A stretch of 7,906 nt of DNA from UBA1672 sp964351365 (lineage in GTDB: Bacteria; Pseudomonadota; Alphaproteobacteria; Micavibrionales; Micavibrionaceae): the NCBI GenBank assembly GCA_964351365.1, contig CAYGNP010000032.1, forward strand, positions 1-7,906, written 5' to 3'. Shown here piece by piece: positions 1 through 5,597 of the stretch (position 1 is its first letter; the number at the start of each line of letters is the position of its first letter). Both the position numbers and the translations under genes were made by a program. Under the pieces are notes generated by a model. That model worked only from the letters and a program-made list of their open reading frames with translations. It had not been told where the DNA came from and did not search any database.

Positions 1-156
1 ATCTTTTTTCTTGGCAAACCCTGCCAGCTGCGAACTCGCCCACAGGCGCGTATCAATCACCTTCTTCACGCCCGCGCCGCGCAGCCGCTCAAAGAAATCT
101 TCTGCGCTGGAGCCTGTAAAGCCGATGGTGAACATCTTGATTTTATTACTCATCAT
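1..156 (-). CDS. DUF488 family protein, N-terminal 52 codons (runs off the window)
   Basis: The reverse strand reads MMSNKIKMFTIGFTGSSAED and continues without a stop to base 1. The MFTIGFTG opening, the VDTR-like VIDTRL strand at about residues 33-38 and SQLAGFAKK at about 43-50 are typical of the N-terminus of DUF488 proteins; the biochemical function of this family is not firmly established. Two adjacent ATGs (156-154 and 153-151) are possible starts. Both overlap the TAA of the upstream dual-OB gene (148-146), so the pair is probably translationally coupled and needs no strong ribosome site of its own. Only about a third of a usual DUF488 protein is present, so downstream conserved residues cannot be judged. 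Family assignment is by remembered sequence pattern. Confidence 0.8.
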   Translation of the reverse strand, partial: MMSNKIKMFTIGFTGSSAEDFFERLRGAGVKKVIDTRLWASSQLAGFAKKKD

Positions 157-850
157 AGAAAAATACGCCGTTACACATTAAATAACAATTACTGTCTTTA
201 TAAACGTAAGGCTTAGCCAGCCCAACGCGAACATGCGCCTTCTTATCGCTATTTTCCATGTCTGCTTTAAATTCTCCAAATTCTTTAGCGGACATAGGAT
301 CCAGCACGTCACGCAGATATTTGCATGTCACGCGCACATCATATTCCGTTTTATCGTTATCCAGCAGGTTAACGCGCAACTTTCCATCCTTTTTAGAAAA
401 TCGCACATTTTTAGCGGGCAGAATAACGCCGCCGAGGGAGGGACATTCTGTTTTGAACGGAACATATGATTGTTCTTTCAGGTTGCCATCAAAGGCCTTT
501 TGAATGTTTGCAGATGTCGCCGGGCGCAGATCTTTTGCAAGAATTTCTGGATTCTCATAATGGCGAACAACTTTAAAATTATCGTCAATATTCGTGTCTT
601 CCGTTTTATGCGGATAATCGCGGGCACCTTCTTTGGGGATGACACTCACGTTGAGGGATGCATATTTGCCGATCTTCTTTAAATCCTTATCGCTCCAATG
701 ATTTCCATTAATCATCAAGCGTTTCATTTGGCCTGTGGAGGGCGACCAGCCTGCGACACAGTACGTATCTTTCATATAGGTTATATCGGATGTGATCACA
801 TTGATCTGATAGGCGTCATCATCGACGCCGTTTCGCGGAAAACGAGACAT
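146..850 (-). CDS. Dual OB-fold (DuOB) domain protein, 234 aa
   Basis: This small soluble protein has no signal peptide and no membrane segment. The start at 850 is chosen because AGGAG sits 8 bases upstream of its ATG; a longer frame to 904 would run through a hairpin and has no ribosome site. Recognisable features are the N-terminal strand pattern VAGWSPSTGQMKRLM (about residues 34-48), which resembles the 'CVAG...G.W.R' opening of dual-OB proteins, and DYPHKTEDT (about 78-86), resembling the family's PH.TEDT element. The second half (about residues 140-234) is beta-rich with alternating charged and hydrophobic residues and would be the second OB fold. It overlaps the following DUF488 gene, a pairing I recall for this family. 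The OB folds make nucleic-acid or nucleotide binding plausible, but nothing here proves it. The molecular role is unknown. Confidence 0.7.
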   Translation of the reverse strand: MSRFPRNGVDDDAYQINVITSDITYMKDTYCVAGWSPSTGQMKRLMINGNHWSDKDLKKIGKYASLNVSVIPKEGARDYPHKTEDTNIDDNFKVVRHYENPEILAKDLRPATSANIQKAFDGNLKEQSYVPFKTECPSLGGVILPAKNVRFSKKDGKLRVNLLDNDKTEYDVRVTCKYLRDVLDPMSAKEFGEFKADMENSDKKAHVRVGLAKPYVYKDSNCYLMCNGVFFYDE

Positions 851-879
851 GGCAAAGCTCCTGAAATTTTTGATGGAAA

Positions 880-914
880 ATAAAAAAGCGCCGAGAAGAT
901 ACACTTCTGGCGCG
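880..914 (-). terminator. Intrinsic-terminator-like hairpin in the leader of the DuOB gene
   Basis: On the minus strand GCGCC-AGAAG (913-904) pairs with CTTCT-GGCGC (898-894 and 892-888) across a 5-nt loop, with a single bulged C at 893, followed by CTTTTTTATTTT. Ten base pairs plus a U-rich tract is a standard Rho-independent terminator shape. On the plus strand the tract precedes the stem, so it works only leftward. It lies between a candidate promoter and the DuOB start, so it could be an attenuator. It could also be the leftover terminator of a lost upstream gene. Confidence 0.6.
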
Positions 915-925
915 TTGCGATGAAT

Positions 926-954
926 ATATTCCTATAAAATCGCTCGAAAGTCAA
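926..954 (-). promoter_or_regulatory. Candidate sigma70 promoter for the DuOB-DUF488 unit
   Basis: Minus strand TTGACT (954-949), a 17-base spacer, then GAATAT (931-926). The -35 is a 5/6 match, the -10 is weaker, and TATATT lies nearby. Predicted start of transcription is near 919, just before the terminator-like hairpin. Called by eye only. Confidence 0.4.
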
Positions 955-1318
955 GAAATTTCATATTCGGATAGTTTTCATACTAACGCTTATGCCACTG
1001 CGTTGGATTGCGGTGCGTGTGGCGGGCATCACGGCGCACCGAATGCGAAGATATTGGCGGCGATATTGAATGATAATAAAGTGCGTATCGGCAAGCGGCA
1101 TTCTTGAAATCGCCGATACAGGCCCAGGTCTTAGCGACGACGATAAAGCACGTGTCTTTGAGCGCTTCGTGCGCGCCGATAAATCCGGCCAGAGTGGCAG
1201 CGGCCTTGGGCTGTCCATTGCGCAGTGGATCGCGAGTGCACATAACATTACAATTAGCCTTCTGGATAATCAGCCGAAAGGCCTCAAGGTTCACATGGAA
1301 TGGACGGTATTATCATGA
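938..1318 (+). pseudogene. Degraded sensor histidine kinase, C-terminal ATPase (HATPase_c) fragment
   Basis: The frame 1070-1318 encodes the end of a histidine kinase ATP-binding domain: ILEIADTGPGLSDDD carries the G1 box (DTGPGL), RVFERFVRAD is the F box, and SGQSGSGLGLSIAQWIAS is the G2 box. It then runs to a normal C-terminus ending at TGA 1316-1318. Everything needed before this is missing: no phospho-accepting His region and no proper N box. In the same frame, 938-1066 encodes a short hydrophobic then arginine-rich stretch (FILTLMPLRWIAVRVAG), closed by TGA at 1067-1069, possibly a remnant of a membrane segment joined by deletion. About 80 residues of an expected 350-500 remain, so this is a non-functional relic. 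The stop overlaps the next start as ATGA, a remnant of an operon. Confidence 0.8.
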
Positions 1319-1442
1319 ACAGGCTTTTGCTTTGCGGTGCTGCTCTTGGCCTCGTTTCTGTCATTATGGGCGCACGGGCGATCATGCCTTTGACCTGACG
1401 CCGGATATTGACCCTAATTACTCGCTTTGCAAAAGAGACTAA
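1315..1442 (+). pseudogene. Frameshifted fragment of a small exported protein
   Basis: The ATG at 1315 overlaps the kinase stop (ATGA) and reads MNRLLLCGAALGLVSVIMGA, a good Sec signal peptide with basic N-end, hydrophobic core and small residues at the end. The frame then stops at 1393-1395 after a few residues. In another frame, from about 1377, the sequence continues as GDHAFDLTPDIDPNYSLCK and stops at 1440-1442. A single indel near 1365-1380 would join them. I do not recognise the family. The region behind it reads as a different gene relic, so the 3' end seems to be lost as well. Probably non-functional. Confidence 0.5.
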
Positions 1443-1468
1443 TATTTTGAAGTTTTGGAGTTGACTGA

Positions 1469-1747
1469 AGAGAGCTACCAACACGGAAAGCTGATCATCT
1501 CGATAAGGCGCTCTGCGTTACCATCACACTGGAGGATCCTGATGCGGCGCGCTCAATTGTTCAATCAATACACAAGATAAACAGCATAATCCCGATTATT
1601 GTACGCGCATATAATTCTGCGGATATGGAGATATTTGAGCAGGACGAGCACACCGATGTCATTGCCGAGCATCTTCTTATAAGCAACATGTTATCGGAAA
1701 AAATCCTCAGCCATTATCAATTTTTTACAACAGATAACAAAACGTAA
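1469..1747 (+). pseudogene. C-terminal relic of a CPA2 (KefB-like) monovalent cation:proton antiporter
   Basis: The frame is open from 1469 to TAA 1745-1747 and has no start codon context. It encodes DHLDKALCVTITLEDPDAA, then SIVQSIHKINSIIPIIVRAY and VIAEHLLISNMLSEKIL. This matches the second half of the TrkA-N/RCK Rossmann domain at the C-terminus of CPA2 antiporters (usual pattern: VVVTLDDP-AA, IV..., P-I-ARA, VVPE, then a helix). The roughly 400-residue membrane part and the nucleotide-binding glycine loop are absent. In a different frame, 1449-1490 reads EVLELTEESYQHGK, which may be more of the same domain after a frameshift. The ending near 1747 seems natural. Assignment rests on pattern recognition only. 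Confidence 0.65.
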
Positions 1748-1752
1748 ACTGG

Positions 1753-1762
1753 TTGTGCACAA
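1753..1762. repeat. 10-bp perfect palindrome between convergent genes
   Basis: TTGTGCACAA is its own reverse complement and lies in the 24-bp gap between the antiporter relic stop (1747) and the porin stop (1772). A short A-run follows on the plus strand and a T-run precedes the porin side. The stem would be too short for a convincing terminator and no other terminator is evident here. Confidence 0.35.
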
Positions 1763-1771
1763 AAAGCTATT

Positions 1772-3172
1772 CTAGAAATCCCACTGTGTACGCAAGTTAT
1801 AAACTGTTGGGTCATCGTCAGCGACCACAGCATTCGAATCTGTGTTTACATCAATTATATTTCCCATCATGCGAACATGGTTGCTTAGGTGCCAGTTAAT
1901 ACCCAGCGTATTGCTTTTAAGTTCACCGCCTGCGATACCTGCAGCAGCATCATTAAGGTCAAGATTTTCGTGACGAGCAACAACTTCCCAAGCACCCCAT
2001 TCTCCATTTTTCAGGCTGAAAGGATTGTTGGGCTTTACACGACCAAATGAGCCGGACTTACCTATGTATGGAAGATTCTCGCCAGTCAGGAAATAGCCCG
2101 CTTGTATATAATAACCATCAAAATCAGCATCTGAGGCGCCGTTATCACGGCTCACCTTCGTTTCAAAATACTCAGTTTTTAAGCTGAGTGGTCCAAATAC
2201 ACCAGCCAATTCTAGGTTATAAACATTAATATCATCAACATCATCAATCGCGCCAGTATCAATGGCGCGTGGACCATCTCCGGTTGTGCGAACCCGGAAA
2301 CGCGGCGCATCAGTAGGACGACGATGACTAAGGCCTGTGCCAACATGCAGGACGTTATCCGTTTCGGCATTACTCAAACCAAGCACATTCGCCGAGCCAC
2401 GTAAATCAAGCGAGATATCCTCATCATTGCCTGTATCGTCATTACCTGGATCTTCACCAAAAACGCCTGTTGATAGTGACCAATTATCGCCGCCACTTGA
2501 TGCAGCAAAGCCTAGGATCTCACTTCTTGTGAAGGCGTTTGAAGGGCCAGACCTTTCAATAAGTTGGATGTTATTGGAGCTTGTCACGTTTTGAAGGCCG
2601 AATTGAGGCTTATGGTTACCAACCTTCAAATCCACACCATCAATACCACTATAGTTTAAGTAAAAGCTCTTAATGGCAACGGCTTCTTCCGCAAAATCAA
2701 TCTCAGCCTTATAGTCTAGGTCTTCGCCCGCTTTCCCTTTAAATCCAAGCCGTGCGCGCCTGAGATTCATATTGCTGTCTTGGTCTGACCTGTCATCATC
2801 GAAATGCGTGACATCAAAATGCGCACGCCCAAAGGGTTGAAAGGAATATTTTCCATCTGCTGATTCAATCTTAGGGCCAGGCTGAAAGCTAATTTTTATA
2901 TCACTCTCTTGACCTCCTGCTGCAGGCTGAATGCTCGCCAGAGCATCGGATGTTCGCTCAGAAATTTGTTTTTGTGCCGCTAACTGTGCCTCTTGCTTTT
3001 TGATGGTTTCATTTTGCTGCTCAACAACATTTGACAAATTTTGAACTTGATCTGCGAGTTGTTGGAGTTGAGCCTGAATGTCATCCATTGACATTTTCTC
3101 AGAAGCTATCACGGGAGAGCTTCCCATGATCAAAAGCGAAGCAGAAGTTAGAAGTAAAGTTTTTTTAAACAT
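1772..3172 (-). CDS. OprO/OprP-family outer-membrane porin, 466 aa
   Basis: The protein opens with a clear Sec signal peptide (MFKKTLLLTSASLLIMGSSP, probable cleavage after A23). A coiled-coil of about residues 28-70 follows, rich in Q, E and L (IQAQLQQLADQVQNLSNVVE), as in many trimeric porins of this family. The barrel begins around residue 95 with FQPFGRAHFDVTHFDDD and RRARLGFKGKAGEDLDYKAE, the characteristic OprO/P entry strands. SFYLNYSGIDGVDLKVGNHK and FGLQN follow at about 165-190, and the chain ends in an aromatic-terminated strand (LRTQWDF), the usual barrel assembly signal. The start is fixed by AAGGGG 7 bases before ATG. Classical members pass phosphate or pyrophosphate, but distant homologues have unknown substrates. 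Its position beside ferric-iron ABC genes, and a promoter word shared with them, suggest an iron-linked role here. Length is normal for the family. Confidence 0.85.
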   Translation of the reverse strand: MFKKTLLLTSASLLIMGSSPVIASEKMSMDDIQAQLQQLADQVQNLSNVVEQQNETIKKQEAQLAAQKQISERTSDALASIQPAAGGQESDIKISFQPGPKIESADGKYSFQPFGRAHFDVTHFDDDRSDQDSNMNLRRARLGFKGKAGEDLDYKAEIDFAEEAVAIKSFYLNYSGIDGVDLKVGNHKPQFGLQNVTSSNNIQLIERSGPSNAFTRSEILGFAASSGGDNWSLSTGVFGEDPGNDDTGNDEDISLDLRGSANVLGLSNAETDNVLHVGTGLSHRRPTDAPRFRVRTTGDGPRAIDTGAIDDVDDINVYNLELAGVFGPLSLKTEYFETKVSRDNGASDADFDGYYIQAGYFLTGENLPYIGKSGSFGRVKPNNPFSLKNGEWGAWEVVARHENLDLNDAAAGIAGGELKSNTLGINWHLSNHVRMMGNIIDVNTDSNAVVADDDPTVYNLRTQWDF

Positions 3173-3271
3173 AGTTTTTCCCCTTAAAAGTTTTGTTATG
3201 GGTTTTAAATTGGTGTGATATTACTTTTATTCACTCCAAACGAGCCACGCTTGATAATTAGTCGCAACTGG

Positions 3272-3300
3272 ATATTAAATCTCTTTTTTTGAGAGTCAAT
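3272..3300 (-). promoter_or_regulatory. Candidate porin promoter containing the shared word TTGAGAGTCAAT
   Basis: On the minus strand TTGACT (3299-3294), a 16-base spacer, then TAATAT (3277-3272), followed by a roughly 93-nt leader to the porin ATG. The -35 lies inside the 12-base word at 3289-3300, which recurs exactly at 4512-4523 in the fbpC/fbpA divergent region. The 186-bp gap 3173-3358 contains nothing else I can name, and no clear terminator after fbpC. Confidence 0.45.
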
Positions 3301-3358
3301 CGCATTTGAAATTTTGTCTTATAAAAGATCAAAAATATAAGCGATGAGGGTGTTTTAT

Positions 3359-4456
3359 TCAGGCGGCTTCATCTTTGAAAATAAAAATCTGTGAAGGGTC
3401 GATAACGATGTCTTGCATTTGTTTTGTATGACTGGAAAAGGTTCCAGACATGCGGGCATGCAGATGCATGCTTGGCTCACTATCATCATCCAAGTTGCAT
3501 GTGTCCAGATGAACCAGGGTTGATCGCCCCAGATATTTCCTTTCCGATATTATGGCATGCGTATGCGCATGGTTGGGATCATTATGGTCGACGGCTGGGT
3601 CATGCACGCTCAACTTCAGCGCTTCGGGGCGAACAATCACGCACACATGGGTCTGGTCGGCAAAGTCCGGTGTGGGTATTAGCCCTAGCGGCGTATTGAT
3701 GTGCCCGTTCTGCACTTGCCCTTTGAGCGTATTAACCTGCCCGAAGAAAGACGCCACAAACGCGTTTTTTGGTCTGTTATAAATATCCACCGGACAGCCA
3801 ATCTGCTCAATCCGGCCTTTATTCATAATGGCAATGCGGTCAGCAAATTGCATGGCTTCTTCTGGGTCATGAGTAACCAGTAACGCGGCAACTCCAGCTT
3901 CACGCAATATATGTATGACATCATCACGCATCTGGGCCCGCAGTGTTATATCTTGCGCGGCGAAAGGCTCATCCAGCAAAATAATGTCCGGTTGCCGCGC
4001 CAAAGCCCTAGCGAGGGCAAGGCGCTGCTTCTGACCACCAGAAAGCTCATGTGGGTAGCTGGCGCGCTTATCACTCAGCCCAACAAGTCGCAACATTTCA
4101 TCAGTGCGGGTACGGCGTTCTTTTCGAGACAAATGACGCAGCGCATAGCCGATATTCCGCGCTGCGCTCATATGTGGGAAAAGTGCTAAATCTTGAAAGA
4201 CCATGCCAATTCTCGGCTTATCGCCTTTGACAGTAGGAAATATGATTGATCCGCTGGTGGGATTGTCCAGCCCGGCAATGAGGCGCAGCAATGTTGTTTT
4301 TCCACAACCCGAGGGGCCTAATAAACAGAGAAACTCTCTATTGTGTATCGCCAGGCTTACATCCTGCAAAACACTTAAAGGAATAGCTTTGGATGTATTA
4401 TAAGCGAAGGATACACCCTGAATCTTTAGTGCTATTTGCGAATTATCAGGTTGCAT
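3359..4456 (-). CDS. fbpC: Ferric-iron ABC transporter ATPase, 365 aa
   Basis: Cytoplasmic ATPase that would power Fe3+ import through the FbpB-like permease. From the chosen start (MQPDNSQIALKIQGVSFAY): Walker A GPSGCGKT at 47-54, Q-loop FQD at 87-89, ABC signature LSGGQKQR at 138-145, Walker B IILLDEP at 158-164, and H-loop TH at 195-196. A C-terminal TOBE-type regulatory region follows from about 240 to 365, giving the length usual for FbpC/FutC/PotA-type subunits. The D-loop region reads AAQDITLR where SALDAKLR-like sequence is usual. A longer frame reaches ATG 4501, but it would run through the predicted -10 and Fur site. The ATG at 4456 gives a leader of about 30 nt and matches family N-termini, although no clear ribosome site precedes it. 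It is divergent from fbpA. Confidence 0.85.
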   Translation of the reverse strand: MQPDNSQIALKIQGVSFAYNTSKAIPLSVLQDVSLAIHNREFLCLLGPSGCGKTTLLRLIAGLDNPTSGSIIFPTVKGDKPRIGMVFQDLALFPHMSAARNIGYALRHLSRKERRTRTDEMLRLVGLSDKRASYPHELSGGQKQRLALARALARQPDIILLDEPFAAQDITLRAQMRDDVIHILREAGVAALLVTHDPEEAMQFADRIAIMNKGRIEQIGCPVDIYNRPKNAFVASFFGQVNTLKGQVQNGHINTPLGLIPTPDFADQTHVCVIVRPEALKLSVHDPAVDHNDPNHAHTHAIISERKYLGRSTLVHLDTCNLDDDSEPSMHLHARMSGTFSSHTKQMQDIVIDPSQIFIFKDEAA

Positions 4457-4480
4457 GGTTAAAAAACAAAATCTTTGGTT

Positions 4481-4499
4481 GATATTCATTCTCAATATC
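4481..4499. promoter_or_regulatory. Fur-box-like operator between fbpC and fbpA
   Basis: The minus strand reads GATATTGAGAATGAATATC, matching the classical Fur 19-mer GATAATGATAATCATTATC at 15 of 19 positions. Within it and the next bases, TGAGAATGAATATCA fits the 7-1-7 form TGATAATnATTATCA at 12 of 14 defined positions. It covers the predicted fbpC -10 (4494-4499) and lies 55-73 bp before the fbpA ATG, so it could control both directions. The actual regulator (Fur, or an Irr/RirA-type protein in some alphaproteobacteria) cannot be told from this sequence. Confidence 0.6.
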
Positions 4500-4522
4500 A
4501 TTAAACATTACTTGAGAGTCAA
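4494..4522 (-). promoter_or_regulatory. Candidate fbpC promoter
   Basis: Minus strand TTGACT (4522-4517), exactly 17 bases, GATATT (4499-4494). The predicted transcription start is near 4487, leaving about a 30-nt leader before the ATG at 4456. This supports the shorter fbpC start. The -35 lies in the repeated word TTGAGAGTCAAT (4512-4523). Confidence 0.5.
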
Positions 4523-4536
4523 TATCAATTTCAAGT
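4510..4536. promoter_or_regulatory. Interrupted palindrome and second weak Fur-like site before fbpA
   Basis: ACTTGA (4510-4515) and TCAAGT (4531-4536) are perfect inverted 6-mers 15 bases apart. Between them GAGAGTCAATATCAATTTC (4514-4532) matches the Fur 19-mer at only 12 of 19 positions. It could be a second, weaker binding site, or just AT-rich promoter sequence. The fbpA ribosome site AAGG follows at 4541-4544, 9 bases before ATG 4554. Confidence 0.3.
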
Positions 4537-4553
4537 AAAAAAGGTCTTAATTT

Positions 4554-5588
4554 ATGTTGCGGACATTGTATTTAGCGTTACTGGTTATAATTTCTTTCAT
4601 TCCATCTGTTTTTGCAAAGGATACAGATGATAAAGCCCTGCATATTTATTCATCGCGTCACTACGATACAGATGAACAGCTGTATGAAGATTTTACCCAG
4701 CAAACCGGCATTGAAATTAAACGTGTAGACGGCAAAGATGATGCCTTGATAGCGCGGCTCGAACAAGAAGGAGCGTTAAGCCCGGCTGATATATTCATCA
4801 CGGTTGATGCAGGGCGGCTGTGGCGCGCGGAACAAGCAGGCTTATTTGAGGCCGTTGATTCCAAAATTCTAACACAAAAAATTCCGGCAAATTTACGTGC
4901 GGAAGATGGGCAATGGTTCGGGTTTTCGACACGGGCGCGTGTACTGGTTTATAACACAGACAAAATTGAAGGCAGCGCTCTGACATCCTACGCTAATTTA
5001 GCTGACCCCGCTTATAAAGGGCGGGTCTGCGTGCGGTCTTCGGGTAATATTTATAATCAGTCCTTGCTCGCCAGTATGATTGCGCAAGACGGCGCAGAGG
5101 CCGCAAAAACATGGGCCAAAAATCTGCTGGATAATTTAGCGCGCAAGCCGCAAGGCGGGGACACTGACCAGATTAAAGCCGTAGCAGCAGGCGTCTGTGA
5201 TGTAGCGCTTGTGAACAGCTACTATGTTTACCGTCTGCAGCGCTCAGACAGTGAAGACGATAAAGCGGTGGTTGAGAATTTGGGCATCATTTTCTCCGGA
5301 CAAGAAGAAGGCGGCACTGGCACGCATATTAATATTTCCGGCGCGGGCGTTTTAAAGCATGCGCAAAACAAAGAAGCGGCCATTAAGTTTCTGGAATATC
5401 TGACGACGGATAAAGCGCAGGCTTACTTTGCTAATGGGAATAATGAGTATCCGGTTGTTGAAGGCGTTGCGGTAAATGATACTGTTGAAGCCCAGCGAAA
5501 TTTTAAAGCGCAAGATATTAATGTGCGCGCTTACGGCGAATATCAGGCGCAGGCCAAAATGATATTCGATGAAATCGGCTTTCCTTAA
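4554..5588 (+). CDS. fbpA: Periplasmic Fe3+-binding protein of an ABC importer, 344 aa
   Basis: It binds ferric iron in the periplasm and hands it to the FbpB/FbpC complex. The signal peptide is MLRTLYLALLVIISFIPSVF, with probable cleavage after A21. The mature protein opens LHIYSSRHYDTDEQLYEDF, the hallmark of the FutA/IdiA/FbpA class; H36-Y37 is at the position of the N-terminal metal-ligand tyrosine. PADIFITVDAGRLWRAEQAG (about 77-96), then GNIYNQS with Y167, and NSYY with the tandem tyrosines Y223-Y224, complete the usual set of tyrosine ligands. C159 and C215 lie near two ligand motifs and could form a disulfide. The length is typical. It stands alone on the plus strand: divergent from fbpC with a shared control region, and ending 9 bp from the fbpB stop. 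The specific symbol could equally be futA or idiA; iron specificity is strong by motif. Confidence 0.88.
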   Translation: MLRTLYLALLVIISFIPSVFAKDTDDKALHIYSSRHYDTDEQLYEDFTQQTGIEIKRVDGKDDALIARLEQEGALSPADIFITVDAGRLWRAEQAGLFEAVDSKILTQKIPANLRAEDGQWFGFSTRARVLVYNTDKIEGSALTSYANLADPAYKGRVCVRSSGNIYNQSLLASMIAQDGAEAAKTWAKNLLDNLARKPQGGDTDQIKAVAAGVCDVALVNSYYVYRLQRSDSEDDKAVVENLGIIFSGQEEGGTGTHINISGAGVLKHAQNKEAAIKFLEYLTTDKAQAYFANGNNEYPVVEGVAVNDTVEAQRNFKAQDINVRAYGEYQAQAKMIFDEIGFP

Positions 5589-5597
5589 GATGTAGCG

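Noticed and set aside
961..1294. Minus-strand frames of 95 and 103 codons opposite the histidine kinase relic
   Set aside because: The plus strand carries clear kinase G1, F and G2 boxes; the minus frames are low-quality shadows.
1753..1762. TTGTGCACAA as a bidirectional terminator between the antiporter relic and the porin
   Set aside because: There is almost no loop and the stem is at most a few base pairs, so it is not a convincing terminator; kept only as a palindrome.
3173..3358. Pho box upstream of the OprO/P-type porin
   Set aside because: I could not find two CTGTCAT-like direct repeats at the required spacing.
3701..4403. Plus-strand open frames of 60-92 codons inside fbpC
   Set aside because: They lie opposite a gene with all ABC motifs, have no ribosome sites and no recognisable content.
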